A stretch of DNA of 64,000 nt. Origin: a virus. This document shows, one piece after another, positions 1-7,612 of the stretch (positions within the stretch are counted from its first letter, which is position 1; each line of letters opens with the position of its first letter). The translations under genes were made by a program, and so were the position numbers. The stretch is taken from IMG/VR virus record IMGVR_UViG_3300009506_000014, positions 1 to 64,000 of that record; one strand, 5' to 3'. Below the pieces are notes generated by a model. That model was not told where the DNA came from and ran no database searches. It saw nothing but the letters and a program-made list of their open reading frames with translations.

Positions 1-240
1 GAGTCACCAAGTATAAGTCCAAGTGCTTCGGAGTCACCAAGTATAAGTCCAAGTGCTTCGGAGTCACCAAGTATAAGTCCAAGTGCATCTGAGTCACCTT
101 CAGTGTCTCCTTCGGCTTCGGAGTCACCAAGTGTGAGTCCGAGTGTGTCTGAATCTCCAAGTATCTCACCGTCAGCTTCGGAGTCACCCTCGATATCACC
201 AAGTGTGTCTGAATCTCCGAGCTTAAGTCCAAGTTCATCT
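1..240 (+). repeat. Eight 30-bp coding tandem repeats
   Basis: Units start at 1, 31, 61, 91, 121, 151, 181 and 211. The first two are identical, the third differs only near its end, and the later ones diverge mainly at synonymous positions. Every unit begins with GAGTCACC or a close variant and keeps the frame. The near-identity of the first units indicates recent unit duplication, so copy number may vary or be mis-assembled. Confidence 0.9.
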
Positions 241-333
241 GCGTCACCCTCATTGCCATTTTTAATTGTTATTTTAGTGGAGAGAGGATTTTTGCGTGGG
301 GCGTCACGTGGTTTAATGAGAGGGGCTGCTTAA
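1..333 (+). CDS. Ser/Pro-rich decapeptide-repeat protein (5' end missing)
   Basis: The reading frame is open from the first base, so the N-terminus lies before the window. The visible part is eight 10-residue repeats of the type ESPSISPSAS, then a short hydrophobic and Arg/Gly-rich tail (LPFLIVILVERG and onward). It ends one base into the next gene's ATG. Such repeats usually form extended, exposed linkers or fibres and are typical targets for O-glycosylation. Its place beside the tail genes suggests a virion surface or fibre protein, but that is inference. I recognise no enzymatic domain. A glycosyltransferase cassette lies 12 kb downstream on the same strand. Confidence 0.7.
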   Translation, partial: ESPSISPSASESPSISPSASESPSISPSASESPSVSPSASESPSVSPSVSESPSISPSASESPSISPSVSESPSLSPSSSASPSLPFLIVILVERGFLRGASRGLMRGAA

Positions 334-1379
334 TGAGTTTATTTCAAAGACAATATAATGATGAGTGCAAAATAGTATTTCCATTAGTCACAGCAGGGGA
401 TACCGATTTTGATAAAACACCTGTAACATTTGAAGTGGGTGACATACAAATATCAAAAGATGGTGGAGCATTTGCCAACACTGTGAATTTGCCTACTTAT
501 TTGGGAAGTGGATTATATGTGCTTGTCCTTACAGCTATAGAAAGAATATGTGCTTTCTCGACTGTCACTATTATAGACCAATCTGGCTCTAAGTGGGAAG
601 ACCAAGCTTTGATGATACAAACTGCTCCAGTGACAGCTTTAATAAAAACCATTACATTTCCATTGATAGAGTATGGACAGTCATCATATAATCAAAATCC
701 AGCAACATTTGAAGTGGGTGACATACAAATATCAAAAGATGGTGGAGCATTTGCCAACACTGTGAATTTGCCTACTTATATTGGCAATGGTGTTTACAAA
801 CTTGTCCTCACCACTGAAGAGCGTAATTGTGAGTGGAATGTCATTGCTATCATAGACCAATCTGCTCCACAGTGGGAAGACCAAGCTGTCACAATAGAGC
901 CTATGACAATCGTTGCTTCATATCCAACTACAAGTGACGCCTTTGCTCATACCCCTGCTCAGATATTGGCAACATATTTACAGACATTGGGTTCTGTCAC
1001 TGCTCCAAGTGTCGGGGGAAGCTGGCCTATATTTGTAAGTTCATTACCGGATGGTAAGGATGTCCCGGCGAATGCTGCATGTCTCTTTGATACAGCCCCG
1101 GTGAAAGAGGGACGTTTAATGGCAGGGGCGGTCATTTTGAAATATGGAGTGGAGTTATTTTTGAGAAGTAGTGACTTATCTACAGGATGGCAGAAAATAA
1201 ATGCTTTAGCTCTTGACATAGATGCCATTAAGAGAACGCAGGTCACAGTGGAGTCGAATGATTACAGAATAAATAATGTTGTAAGGATAGGCAGTATTGC
1301 TTGTCTTGGTCAAGAAGAAGAGACACGGCGGTATGTCTTCAGTTTGAATCTGTTAGTAACAATGAAAGAATTAGTTTAA
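333..1379 (+). CDS. Tail completion/terminator-like protein with duplicated N-terminal domain
   Basis: 348 aa. Residues about 20-105 and 113-198 are two copies of one beta-rich domain (shared core VTFEVGDIQISKDGG / ATFEVGDIQISKDGG). The C-terminal part, from about 205, resembles phage tail completion proteins, with an N-terminal helix and then short strands (ILKYGVELFLRS). The position directly before the major tail protein fits a head-tail or tail-terminator role. The doubled domain may be an Ig-like or carbohydrate-binding decoration. Start is the ATG overlapping the previous stop. Function is inferred from gene order and weak similarity. Confidence 0.55.
   Translation: MSLFQRQYNDECKIVFPLVTAGDTDFDKTPVTFEVGDIQISKDGGAFANTVNLPTYLGSGLYVLVLTAIERICAFSTVTIIDQSGSKWEDQALMIQTAPVTALIKTITFPLIEYGQSSYNQNPATFEVGDIQISKDGGAFANTVNLPTYIGNGVYKLVLTTEERNCEWNVIAIIDQSAPQWEDQAVTIEPMTIVASYPTTSDAFAHTPAQILATYLQTLGSVTAPSVGGSWPIFVSSLPDGKDVPANAACLFDTAPVKEGRLMAGAVILKYGVELFLRSSDLSTGWQKINALALDIDAIKRTQVTVESNDYRINNVVRIGSIACLGQEEETRRYVFSLNLLVTMKELV
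425..779 (+). repeat. Exact 76-bp direct duplication within a gene
   Basis: Positions 425-500 and 704-779 are identical over 76 bp, offset by 279 bp (93 codons). The flanking domain sequence has diverged, so the exact block points to recent gene conversion or strong constraint at DNA level. Confidence 0.9.
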
Positions 1380-1394
1380 TGAAAGGAAATGTCT

Positions 1395-1838
1395 ATGGCA
1401 AGTGAAAGAATTGATGATGGTTTTTCTACGACTATCGCCTTCGCTGCTTTGGCAAGTGGGACGTCACTTCTCTTTTGGGAAAAAGAAGTGACTCCCCCCG
1501 GTGTTCAGGGTGGTGGTGAGAACGACACTACAACCATGAGGAACAGTGTGTGGAGAACCAAAGCTCCGAAGCAATTGAAAACCATGTCGCCGATGTCCTT
1601 TGTAGCAAGTTATGACCCATCTGTGTATGACCAGATATTGACATTGATTCAGGTTAATACACAAATAACAGTGACATTTGCCGATGGCTCGACACTGGTA
1701 TTTTGGGGATGGCTTGACGAGTTCACACCTGGGCCGTCAACTGAAGGTGAACAACCTACAGCGACATGTACAATTATTCCGAGCAATCAGAATAGTTCCA
1801 AGGTGGAGACAGCCCCGGTGTTGACCCCGGCTGCATAG
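1395..1838 (+). CDS. Major tail (tube) protein
   Basis: 147 aa from this start. A GAAAGGA site at 1381-1387 is 7 nt upstream; the in-frame ATG at 1389 would be too close to it. The protein is small, Thr/Ser-rich and beta-rich, with a conserved-looking FWGWLDEFTPG segment, and lies between the tail completion gene and the tail chaperones, the standard place for the tube subunit. No second tail protein or sheath is present, consistent with a non-contractile tail. A complex stem-loop follows, perhaps to set transcript levels for this abundant product. Assignment rests on size, composition and order. Confidence 0.6.
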   Translation: MASERIDDGFSTTIAFAALASGTSLLFWEKEVTPPGVQGGGENDTTTMRNSVWRTKAPKQLKTMSPMSFVASYDPSVYDQILTLIQVNTQITVTFADGSTLVFWGWLDEFTPGPSTEGEQPTATCTIIPSNQNSSKVETAPVLTPAA

Positions 1839-1858
1839 TCACGTGAAAAACCGGACAA

Positions 1859-1933
1859 CGCTGATTTTAGCCCTGAAAATGCTCAGGGCGGTATCAAACA
1901 CCCTTCAGGGTGTTTTCGGGGCTGAATCAGCGG
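1859..1933 (+). promoter_or_regulatory. Multibranched stem-loop after the major tail gene
   Basis: Outer arms CGCTGATT and AATCAGCG pair perfectly. Inside are hairpins CCCTGA/TCAGGG (1871-1888) and AACACCC/GGGTGTT (1897-1914). An alternative AGCCC/GGGCT extension of the outer stem competes with the first hairpin. There is no U-run, so it may be an attenuator, RNA-processing site or 3' stabiliser rather than a simple terminator. Confidence 0.55.
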
Positions 1934-1989
1934 CGTATTAGCTGGAATCGTAATGAATAGAGCAGAATAAAATGGAAAGGAATGTCAAA

Positions 1990-2442
1990 ATGAGTAAAAA
2001 CAATGGAATAATGGAATTTTCTCTTGTATTAGAGGAAAGAAAAGTCAAGATGTCCGACAAAAATGGTGACGTTAGGGTTTACACAATCCGAGAGCTTGAT
2101 GGTCTAAAGCGTGACAAATATATGAACAAGATGAAAGAAGTCACGATTGTTGAAAAAGGTGAAGTCATTGGATTTAAGACTTTTGAAGGACTTCAATCTT
2201 CTCTTTTATCAGCATGTTTCTATGATGAAGATGACAAGCTTGTTAGTGAAGCCATCATTCAAGCATTTCCATCAAGAGTTTTGGGCCAACTGTACGAGAT
2301 AGCTCAAAAGCTGAGCGGTCTTGAAATAAAAGAACAAAAAGTCAAGTGCCCGGAGTGTGGACATAAGTTTATTCCTAAGAAAAAGGATAAAGAAGAAGGT
2401 AAGGATAAAGAAGAAGGTGACGATGAATCAAAAAACGATTGA
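1990..2442 (+). CDS. Tail assembly chaperone (G-like)
   Basis: 150 aa. ATG 1990 is preferred over ATG 1972 because GGAAAGGA lies just upstream. It is a small helical protein with a charged C-terminus holding one CPEC pair and a Lys/Glu-rich stretch ending ESKND. Its position between the major tail and tape-measure genes, with a second short frame downstream, is the classical G/GT arrangement of long-tailed phages, where both products coat the tape measure during assembly. The last codons contain a canonical slippery heptamer. Confidence 0.75.
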   Translation: MSKNNGIMEFSLVLEERKVKMSDKNGDVRVYTIRELDGLKRDKYMNKMKEVTIVEKGEVIGFKTFEGLQSSLLSACFYDEDDKLVSEAIIQAFPSRVLGQLYEIAQKLSGLEIKEQKVKCPECGHKFIPKKKDKEEGKDKEEGDDESKND

Positions 2443-2479
2443 CAGGGGAACGCTATCAGTGGTTTCGATTGGCTGATAG
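2430..2479 (+). promoter_or_regulatory. -1 ribosomal frameshift signal A AAA AAC plus hairpin
   Basis: The heptamer A AAA AAC at 2430-2436 is in the correct zero-frame phase (tcA AAA AAC GAT TGA). The -1 frame enters the downstream open frame, reading R-L-T-G-E-R. A perfect 7-bp hairpin CTATCAG/CTGATAG (2453-2459 with 2473-2479) lies 16 nt beyond, a little farther than usual but plausible as a stimulator. Confidence 0.85.
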
Positions 2480-2777
2480 ATTAAAGTGCCCCGTCCAGTT
2501 GTTACAGTTTTATACGTCATCGAAAGATTTTAACGATTGGCAAGTTTATATGGACATGGAAGTTAATGACTTCCATCGTGAAGACCATTATCTTGCACAG
2601 ATAGCAGCTTGTGTATTGAATGCAATACCAAGCAAGAATAAAAAGGTAATTGGAATTGATGACATGCTCATTAAGTTTGTAAAAGAAGAAAAAGAAAAGA
2701 AGCTCAAAGGCAGGGACAAAATGAATGCTGCCAAGCGTTTCTTTATAATGGGTGTGGGATTGAAATCTAAAGGATGA
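2436..2777 (+). CDS. GT frameshift extension of the tail chaperone (GpT-like)
   Basis: The -1 frame continues to 2777 and would give a fusion of about 262 aa with the upstream gene. The segment resembles the GpT family: WFRLADRLKCPVQLL, then DFNDWQVY and HREDHYLAQIA, matching the usual E-W and R-x-D pattern. No ATG opens the frame; the only independent start is TTG 2439 with no good ribosome site, which favours frameshifting. The fusion should recruit tail subunits to the tape measure. The tape-measure gene begins 4 nt after the stop. Confidence 0.8.
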   Translation, partial: RLTGERYQWFRLADRLKCPVQLLQFYTSSKDFNDWQVYMDMEVNDFHREDHYLAQIAACVLNAIPSKNKKVIGIDDMLIKFVKEEKEKKLKGRDKMNAAKRFFIMGVGLKSKG

Positions 2778-2781
2778 CATA

Positions 2782-5514
2782 ATGTTTGGATTAAGCCTTG
2801 GTAATTTGTGGGTGCATCTTGGAATGGATGCGTCACAGTATGAAGCTCAAATGAAAAAGTTTGAGAAGTCACTTCAAACGTCTGCCCGGCGTATGGAGTC
2901 ATTCGGCAGAAGCATGACTATGAAGGTGACCGCTCCTATAATTGGTCTTGGTGCAGCCGGTGTCGCTTCGTTTGCAAAGTTTGACGATGCAATGACAAAG
3001 TCAACTGCTATAATGATGGACATCACACCAAGGATGCGAAAAGAAATGGAGAAGACAGCAAGGCAGATATCCGGGAATTCTGTCAAGTCAGCAACCGAGC
3101 TTGCAAAAGCTTATTTCTATCTCGCTTCGGCGGGACTTAATGCACAGCAAAGTCTCGAAGCTCTACCAGTAGTGGAAGCGTTTGCAGTGGCAGGAGCATT
3201 CGATATGTCACGAGCTACAGACTTATTGACAGATGCTCAATCGGCTTTGGGATTGACAGTAAAAGATTCAGCACAGAACATGAAGAACATGACAAAGGTT
3301 GGGGACGCTCTTATTGCTGCCAATACTCTTGCCAATGCAACGACCGAACAATTTTCGGCAGCATTGACAACTGAAGCAGGTGCAGCAATGAAGCAATATA
3401 ATATTGACTTGAATGAGGGTGTCTCTATCCTTGCTGCTTATGCTGACCAAGGTATAAAAGCTGAACATGCTGGCTCATTATTCGGCAGGATGTTACGATT
3501 GACAATCAAGGGATTTAATGACAATCGACAGGCATGGAGACAGTTTGGTGTGACAATTGAAGACACAGAAAAGAAAAGACTACGACCGCTCGCTGATATT
3601 ATCAGGGAAATGACAGTTAGATTAAAAGACCTGTCACCTACTCAGAAAGCAGCCACACTTGAAATGCTTGGTTTTCAGGCAAGGTCACAACAAGCAATTC
3701 TGCCATTATTGGGATTGGGTGACAGAATAGCCGAGTATCAGGAGAAGCTTGAAGGTCTTCAGGGTGTCATGGCAAAACTCCGAGAGCTTCAGATGCAATC
3801 CTTTTTATCAAAGATGAAAGCGGTATGGAATCAGGTTGTCAATATGGCTGAGTCAATAGGCCGTCTTCTTGCTCCGCGTGTAGAGAAGTTTGGGACACTC
3901 CTTAGTTGGATAACAGAACAATGGGAAAAGATGAGTGAACCTACGCAAAGACTTATTGTTGACATGGCGTTGCTTGCCGCTTCCATTGGCCCTATGGCTC
4001 TTGTGATGAGCAAATTGACATTAGGAGCGTTTGCATTAGCCAAGGGACTTATGGCTTCAGCCGGGGCTGCTGGTATTTTACAAGTGACTCTTGGAAGTGT
4101 AGTAGCTGCTATTGCTGGATATAAAATAGGGACATACCTTGAAGACCAGTTTAAGTGGATATCGTTTGCCGGGACTTTTGCTATAGAATTAATAATGAAA
4201 TCTTGGCTATCAATGAAGTACACGTTTCAATCTGTCATTCTACATATCAAAATAAGTTGGGGCAAGTTTGTTGCATGGTTGAAGGACACAACAGCCGACG
4301 CCATCTTGAAAATATCTGATGGTTTGGAAAGATTGGAAAAGGTGACAGGTAAGGATTTAGGACATGGCCCTCTTCTTATAATGGCTCATGGTATGAAGCA
4401 GGAAGCAGCTTCGGCAAAAGCACAGGTAGAGGATGTGACAAAGGATTTGGAGAATATGAAAAAAGATATGGAAGAGCAAGTCTCTACTTACTCAAAGGCT
4501 TTTGATGAGGCGTATATAGAAATAGACCAAAAGTTTCTAAATAAAAAGAACCAACAAAGTAAAATGGAAGTCCCACAACTTGTTGGGGTGAAAGAAGCAT
4601 TGGAGAAACAGAGAAAAGCCCTTGAAGACCAATTGCGGTTGATGGCTGAGCAAGGGAAAATATTAAGTGACAATCAACAGGCTGTTCAGGATATGCTTGA
4701 TACATTGGATGCCGAAAAAGAATTGATAGGCAAAACGAATGACGAACGTAAAAGAGCAGTAAAGCTTATCGAATTCAAAAAGGCTGTATCAAAGTTATAT
4801 GCTGAAGATACGAAAGAATATTATGATATGGTGACTCAATATGAGCAAAAACTTTTGGAGATAGGAGAGCTTCAAAGAAAAGCTGATAGATGGGAGTCAC
4901 TTAAGCGGTGGGCTGAGGAAGCCGCCGATGTCTATGGCAATATGATGGACTTGGCGGCACAGACGCTTGAAAATCTGTCCGATGAGCTTACAGATTTCTT
5001 TATGACAGGACAGGCTAATTGGAGAGAGTTTGGACGTGTGGCTCTGAGGGAATTGACAAAGATATTTATAAAGATGGCAATGATTAAAATGCTTGAAGGG
5101 GCTATGGGTGCAGGTAGTTGGTTAGGTTCGTTGATGGGCAAAGGTGGGACACAGCAAGTAGGTGTCCCTATGGGCACATACCAGAACACAACCTATGCAG
5201 CTTTGGGCAGGGCATTCAGTCAGGGTCGTGTTGTCCCTATGGCTCTTGGTGGCATATTCGATTCACCAGCGTTTGTCCCTATGGCGAATGATAGATATGC
5301 TCATGTTGCTGAGAAAAAACCTGAAGCGTTTGTCCCGCTCGAAAGGAATTCCCAAGGGAAGCTCAGTGTCAATACAACTGGGGCAAATCCGCCACCAGTT
5401 GTCAATGTTAAGAATTATAATATCTTTGACAAATCAGAAATTGTAGGAGCAATGGACTCCCGCGAAGGTGAACATGTCATTCTCAATGTATTGAAAAGGA
5501 CAGGAGTAATATAA
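2782..5514 (+). CDS. Tail tape measure protein
   Basis: 910 aa, the longest gene here, as expected for a ruler of tail length. The N-terminus through VTAPIIGLGAAG resembles TP901-type tape measures. Long helical stretches follow, with Ala/Gly-rich hydrophobic segments at about 393-450, coiled coil at about 520-700, and a Gly-rich C-terminus ending near a conserved PEAFVPLERNSQGKLSV. It is translated after the G/GT pair and its stop overlaps the next ATG (TAATG). It should sit inside the tail tube and leave with the DNA. Confidence 0.93.
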   Translation: MFGLSLGNLWVHLGMDASQYEAQMKKFEKSLQTSARRMESFGRSMTMKVTAPIIGLGAAGVASFAKFDDAMTKSTAIMMDITPRMRKEMEKTARQISGNSVKSATELAKAYFYLASAGLNAQQSLEALPVVEAFAVAGAFDMSRATDLLTDAQSALGLTVKDSAQNMKNMTKVGDALIAANTLANATTEQFSAALTTEAGAAMKQYNIDLNEGVSILAAYADQGIKAEHAGSLFGRMLRLTIKGFNDNRQAWRQFGVTIEDTEKKRLRPLADIIREMTVRLKDLSPTQKAATLEMLGFQARSQQAILPLLGLGDRIAEYQEKLEGLQGVMAKLRELQMQSFLSKMKAVWNQVVNMAESIGRLLAPRVEKFGTLLSWITEQWEKMSEPTQRLIVDMALLAASIGPMALVMSKLTLGAFALAKGLMASAGAAGILQVTLGSVVAAIAGYKIGTYLEDQFKWISFAGTFAIELIMKSWLSMKYTFQSVILHIKISWGKFVAWLKDTTADAILKISDGLERLEKVTGKDLGHGPLLIMAHGMKQEAASAKAQVEDVTKDLENMKKDMEEQVSTYSKAFDEAYIEIDQKFLNKKNQQSKMEVPQLVGVKEALEKQRKALEDQLRLMAEQGKILSDNQQAVQDMLDTLDAEKELIGKTNDERKRAVKLIEFKKAVSKLYAEDTKEYYDMVTQYEQKLLEIGELQRKADRWESLKRWAEEAADVYGNMMDLAAQTLENLSDELTDFFMTGQANWREFGRVALRELTKIFIKMAMIKMLEGAMGAGSWLGSLMGKGGTQQVGVPMGTYQNTTYAALGRAFSQGRVVPMALGGIFDSPAFVPMANDRYAHVAEKKPEAFVPLERNSQGKLSVNTTGANPPPVVNVKNYNIFDKSEIVGAMDSREGEHVILNVLKRTGVI

Positions 5515-6527
5515 TGGCTTATGAAATAGGAACAGCAAGTGACTATAAAGATTTGCTGAATCGTCTGAGATTGTTTTTAGTTGACCCAACGAGAGCAGTT
5601 GCTTCAGCAGGGACAGGTATTGATGAAATTGACCCTATGCCCTCAAACGAAGTTTGGACAGTTAAAAGCTTCGATACCAACTATGACAGTGACAATGGTT
5701 ACGAATTAATTCTTCAGGGACAAGGTGTTAATAACAGTGAAGAGATTTATGTTGGTATTCAAACATATTACAATTCAGGTGACGATTATTATAATTGGCG
5801 TTTGCAAGGCTATACAGGTTATTCAGCTTTGGCAGATTTTGACACACAGCCGGGGGCAATGACAGATGCCCCTAATTATAATCCAAAAGTGTGTCTCTGG
5901 AATAGCACAATTCCTTACTGGTTTATTGGTAATGGACGGCGGTTTGCAATGATAGCGAAAGTCTCCACTGTTTATGAATGTCTCTATATGGGATTTTTGC
6001 TGCCTTATGGAATACCAAATCAAATTCCTTATCCACTTGCTATAGGTGGCTCTTCGGTTGGTTATGAATCTGATGCTAAAAGATGGTCAGGACTTGCTTA
6101 TGAGCATAGGAATTATTATGATACGTCACATGATGGTGGAAGCAGGTCTTGTTTCCGTATTCTTAATAATGCCACTTGGCTTGATGTCTATAACTATTTG
6201 AACACTGACATAGCTGGTTCTTCCGTCAGTCCAGTGGGAACGTGGCCTTATTATCATAGTCCCTATACAACGACAGGGTATCCTTGGAATGTGTGGTGGG
6301 AATTAATACAGCAAAATATTGATGGTAGCTATCCTCTGTTCCCGGTTGTCATTCATGGTTCGTCACCTGAGATAAATATTTACGGAGAGTTACAAGGAAT
6401 TTATGCTTTACCGGGACATGGTTTGGCTGCTGAGGATGTAATACAGATTGATGGTGTCAATTATGTAGTGGCACAGAATGTCCACAGGACGGACACGCAC
6501 GTATATATGGCAATGAAATTGGAGTAA
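5514..6527 (+). CDS. Tail protein, paralogue 1
   Basis: 337 aa. The N-terminus (GTASDYKDLLNRLRLFLV) matches that of the next gene (GTSTGPKDLLDKLRLFLI), a signature common in proteins encoded just after phage tape measures. The rest is rich in Tyr, Trp, Gly and Asn, as in beta-structured virion proteins. No catalytic motif seen. It overlaps the tape-measure stop and lies 5 nt before its paralogue. Probably a distal-tail or tail-tip component; exact role unknown. Confidence 0.65.
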   Translation: MAYEIGTASDYKDLLNRLRLFLVDPTRAVASAGTGIDEIDPMPSNEVWTVKSFDTNYDSDNGYELILQGQGVNNSEEIYVGIQTYYNSGDDYYNWRLQGYTGYSALADFDTQPGAMTDAPNYNPKVCLWNSTIPYWFIGNGRRFAMIAKVSTVYECLYMGFLLPYGIPNQIPYPLAIGGSSVGYESDAKRWSGLAYEHRNYYDTSHDGGSRSCFRILNNATWLDVYNYLNTDIAGSSVSPVGTWPYYHSPYTTTGYPWNVWWELIQQNIDGSYPLFPVVIHGSSPEINIYGELQGIYALPGHGLAAEDVIQIDGVNYVVAQNVHRTDTHVYMAMKLE

Positions 6528-6532
6528 ATAAA

Positions 6533-7612
6533 ATGTCTTATCAAACAGGAACGTCAACAGGCCCGAAGGATTTGTTGGATAAACTCAGGTTGTTTTTAAT
6601 AGCCGATGGCTGGACAGTTAATATGTGGGCAGATGATGACTCTTCGTATGAATCTGGTTGGTCTGGTATAGATGGTGACGGCAAAAGACTTCATGTTCAA
6701 ATGGTTGCTGGTTCTGGTGGCCCTACGATGTATTTCAATTTTCGGGCTGTCACAAGAGGTATTGTTTTTGATGACTATCACACAACATCTGTTCAAGTTG
6801 GGGGTAAATATTATTCTGAGATTACCGGGATTGGAATGTATGGTTCAACTGGTTATAATGGTGGTGAGAATTGGGACAACCAACCGGGACATCCTACGAA
6901 TGGAAGTAGTCAATGTTGGGGTTGTGCCATAACAGAATTATCAACAACCGCCATTCCAGCTTATTACTTCTTCAGTGACGGATATACAGTTGTAGTTGTT
7001 GTTGAATATGAGAGTGGTAAATATCAATGGCTGTGTTTTGGCTGTCTTGAAAAAGCCGGGGCGTATACAGGGGGACAGTTCTTCTTTGGTTCTCTTAGCT
7101 CTGCTGAAGCAACTTATGATATACTTTATGATAGTCCGAATGGGATAGGTATAGGATTCTTGTCACATTATTACACGGCGTCATTATGGAGAGGTCATGG
7201 TGCTGTATATGTTGACATGGATTCATCGGCAGGATGGAGAGCTTTGGGATATGAAGGAAGTGAAGCAACAGGATTTCAAGAGACATTGAGAGTGCCGGGA
7301 TTTTCACCAAGTTATGTAGGTTTGACATCTGGTTATTATAGAAATACTCTTTTGACGAGTATGCTTGTAAGGTCACCAAACTTTTATAATTCTCTTTCTC
7401 CATTTTCCCGGATATATATTTTGGGTAAGAGGTCAAACAATAATTATTCTGTATTAGGACAGCCAAAGAGTCTCCGCATGATTAATCCACAATATTATGA
7501 TGCGGCTGAGGAAGAAGTATTAGGTAGTGACACATGGATGATATTTCCACAACATGATAAAGATAATGATGTAGATGCAAGACAGGGGTTTGCAGTTAAA
7601 AAGGTGACATAA
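6533..7612 (+). CDS. Tail protein, paralogue 2
   Basis: 359 aa, sharing the N-terminal domain of the preceding protein and the same Tyr/Gly/Trp-rich character. The two look like a tandem duplication that diverged in the C-terminal two thirds, perhaps to bind different partners or receptors. Its stop overlaps the ATG of the next tail gene. Role inferred from position only. Confidence 0.65.
   Translation: MSYQTGTSTGPKDLLDKLRLFLIADGWTVNMWADDDSSYESGWSGIDGDGKRLHVQMVAGSGGPTMYFNFRAVTRGIVFDDYHTTSVQVGGKYYSEITGIGMYGSTGYNGGENWDNQPGHPTNGSSQCWGCAITELSTTAIPAYYFFSDGYTVVVVVEYESGKYQWLCFGCLEKAGAYTGGQFFFGSLSSAEATYDILYDSPNGIGIGFLSHYYTASLWRGHGAVYVDMDSSAGWRALGYEGSEATGFQETLRVPGFSPSYVGLTSGYYRNTLLTSMLVRSPNFYNSLSPFSRIYILGKRSNNNYSVLGQPKSLRMINPQYYDAAEEEVLGSDTWMIFPQHDKDNDVDARQGFAVKKVT

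Noticed and set aside
1-240. CRISPR-like array
   Set aside because: The repeats are contiguous 30-bp units without unique spacers and encode a periodic peptide in one frame.
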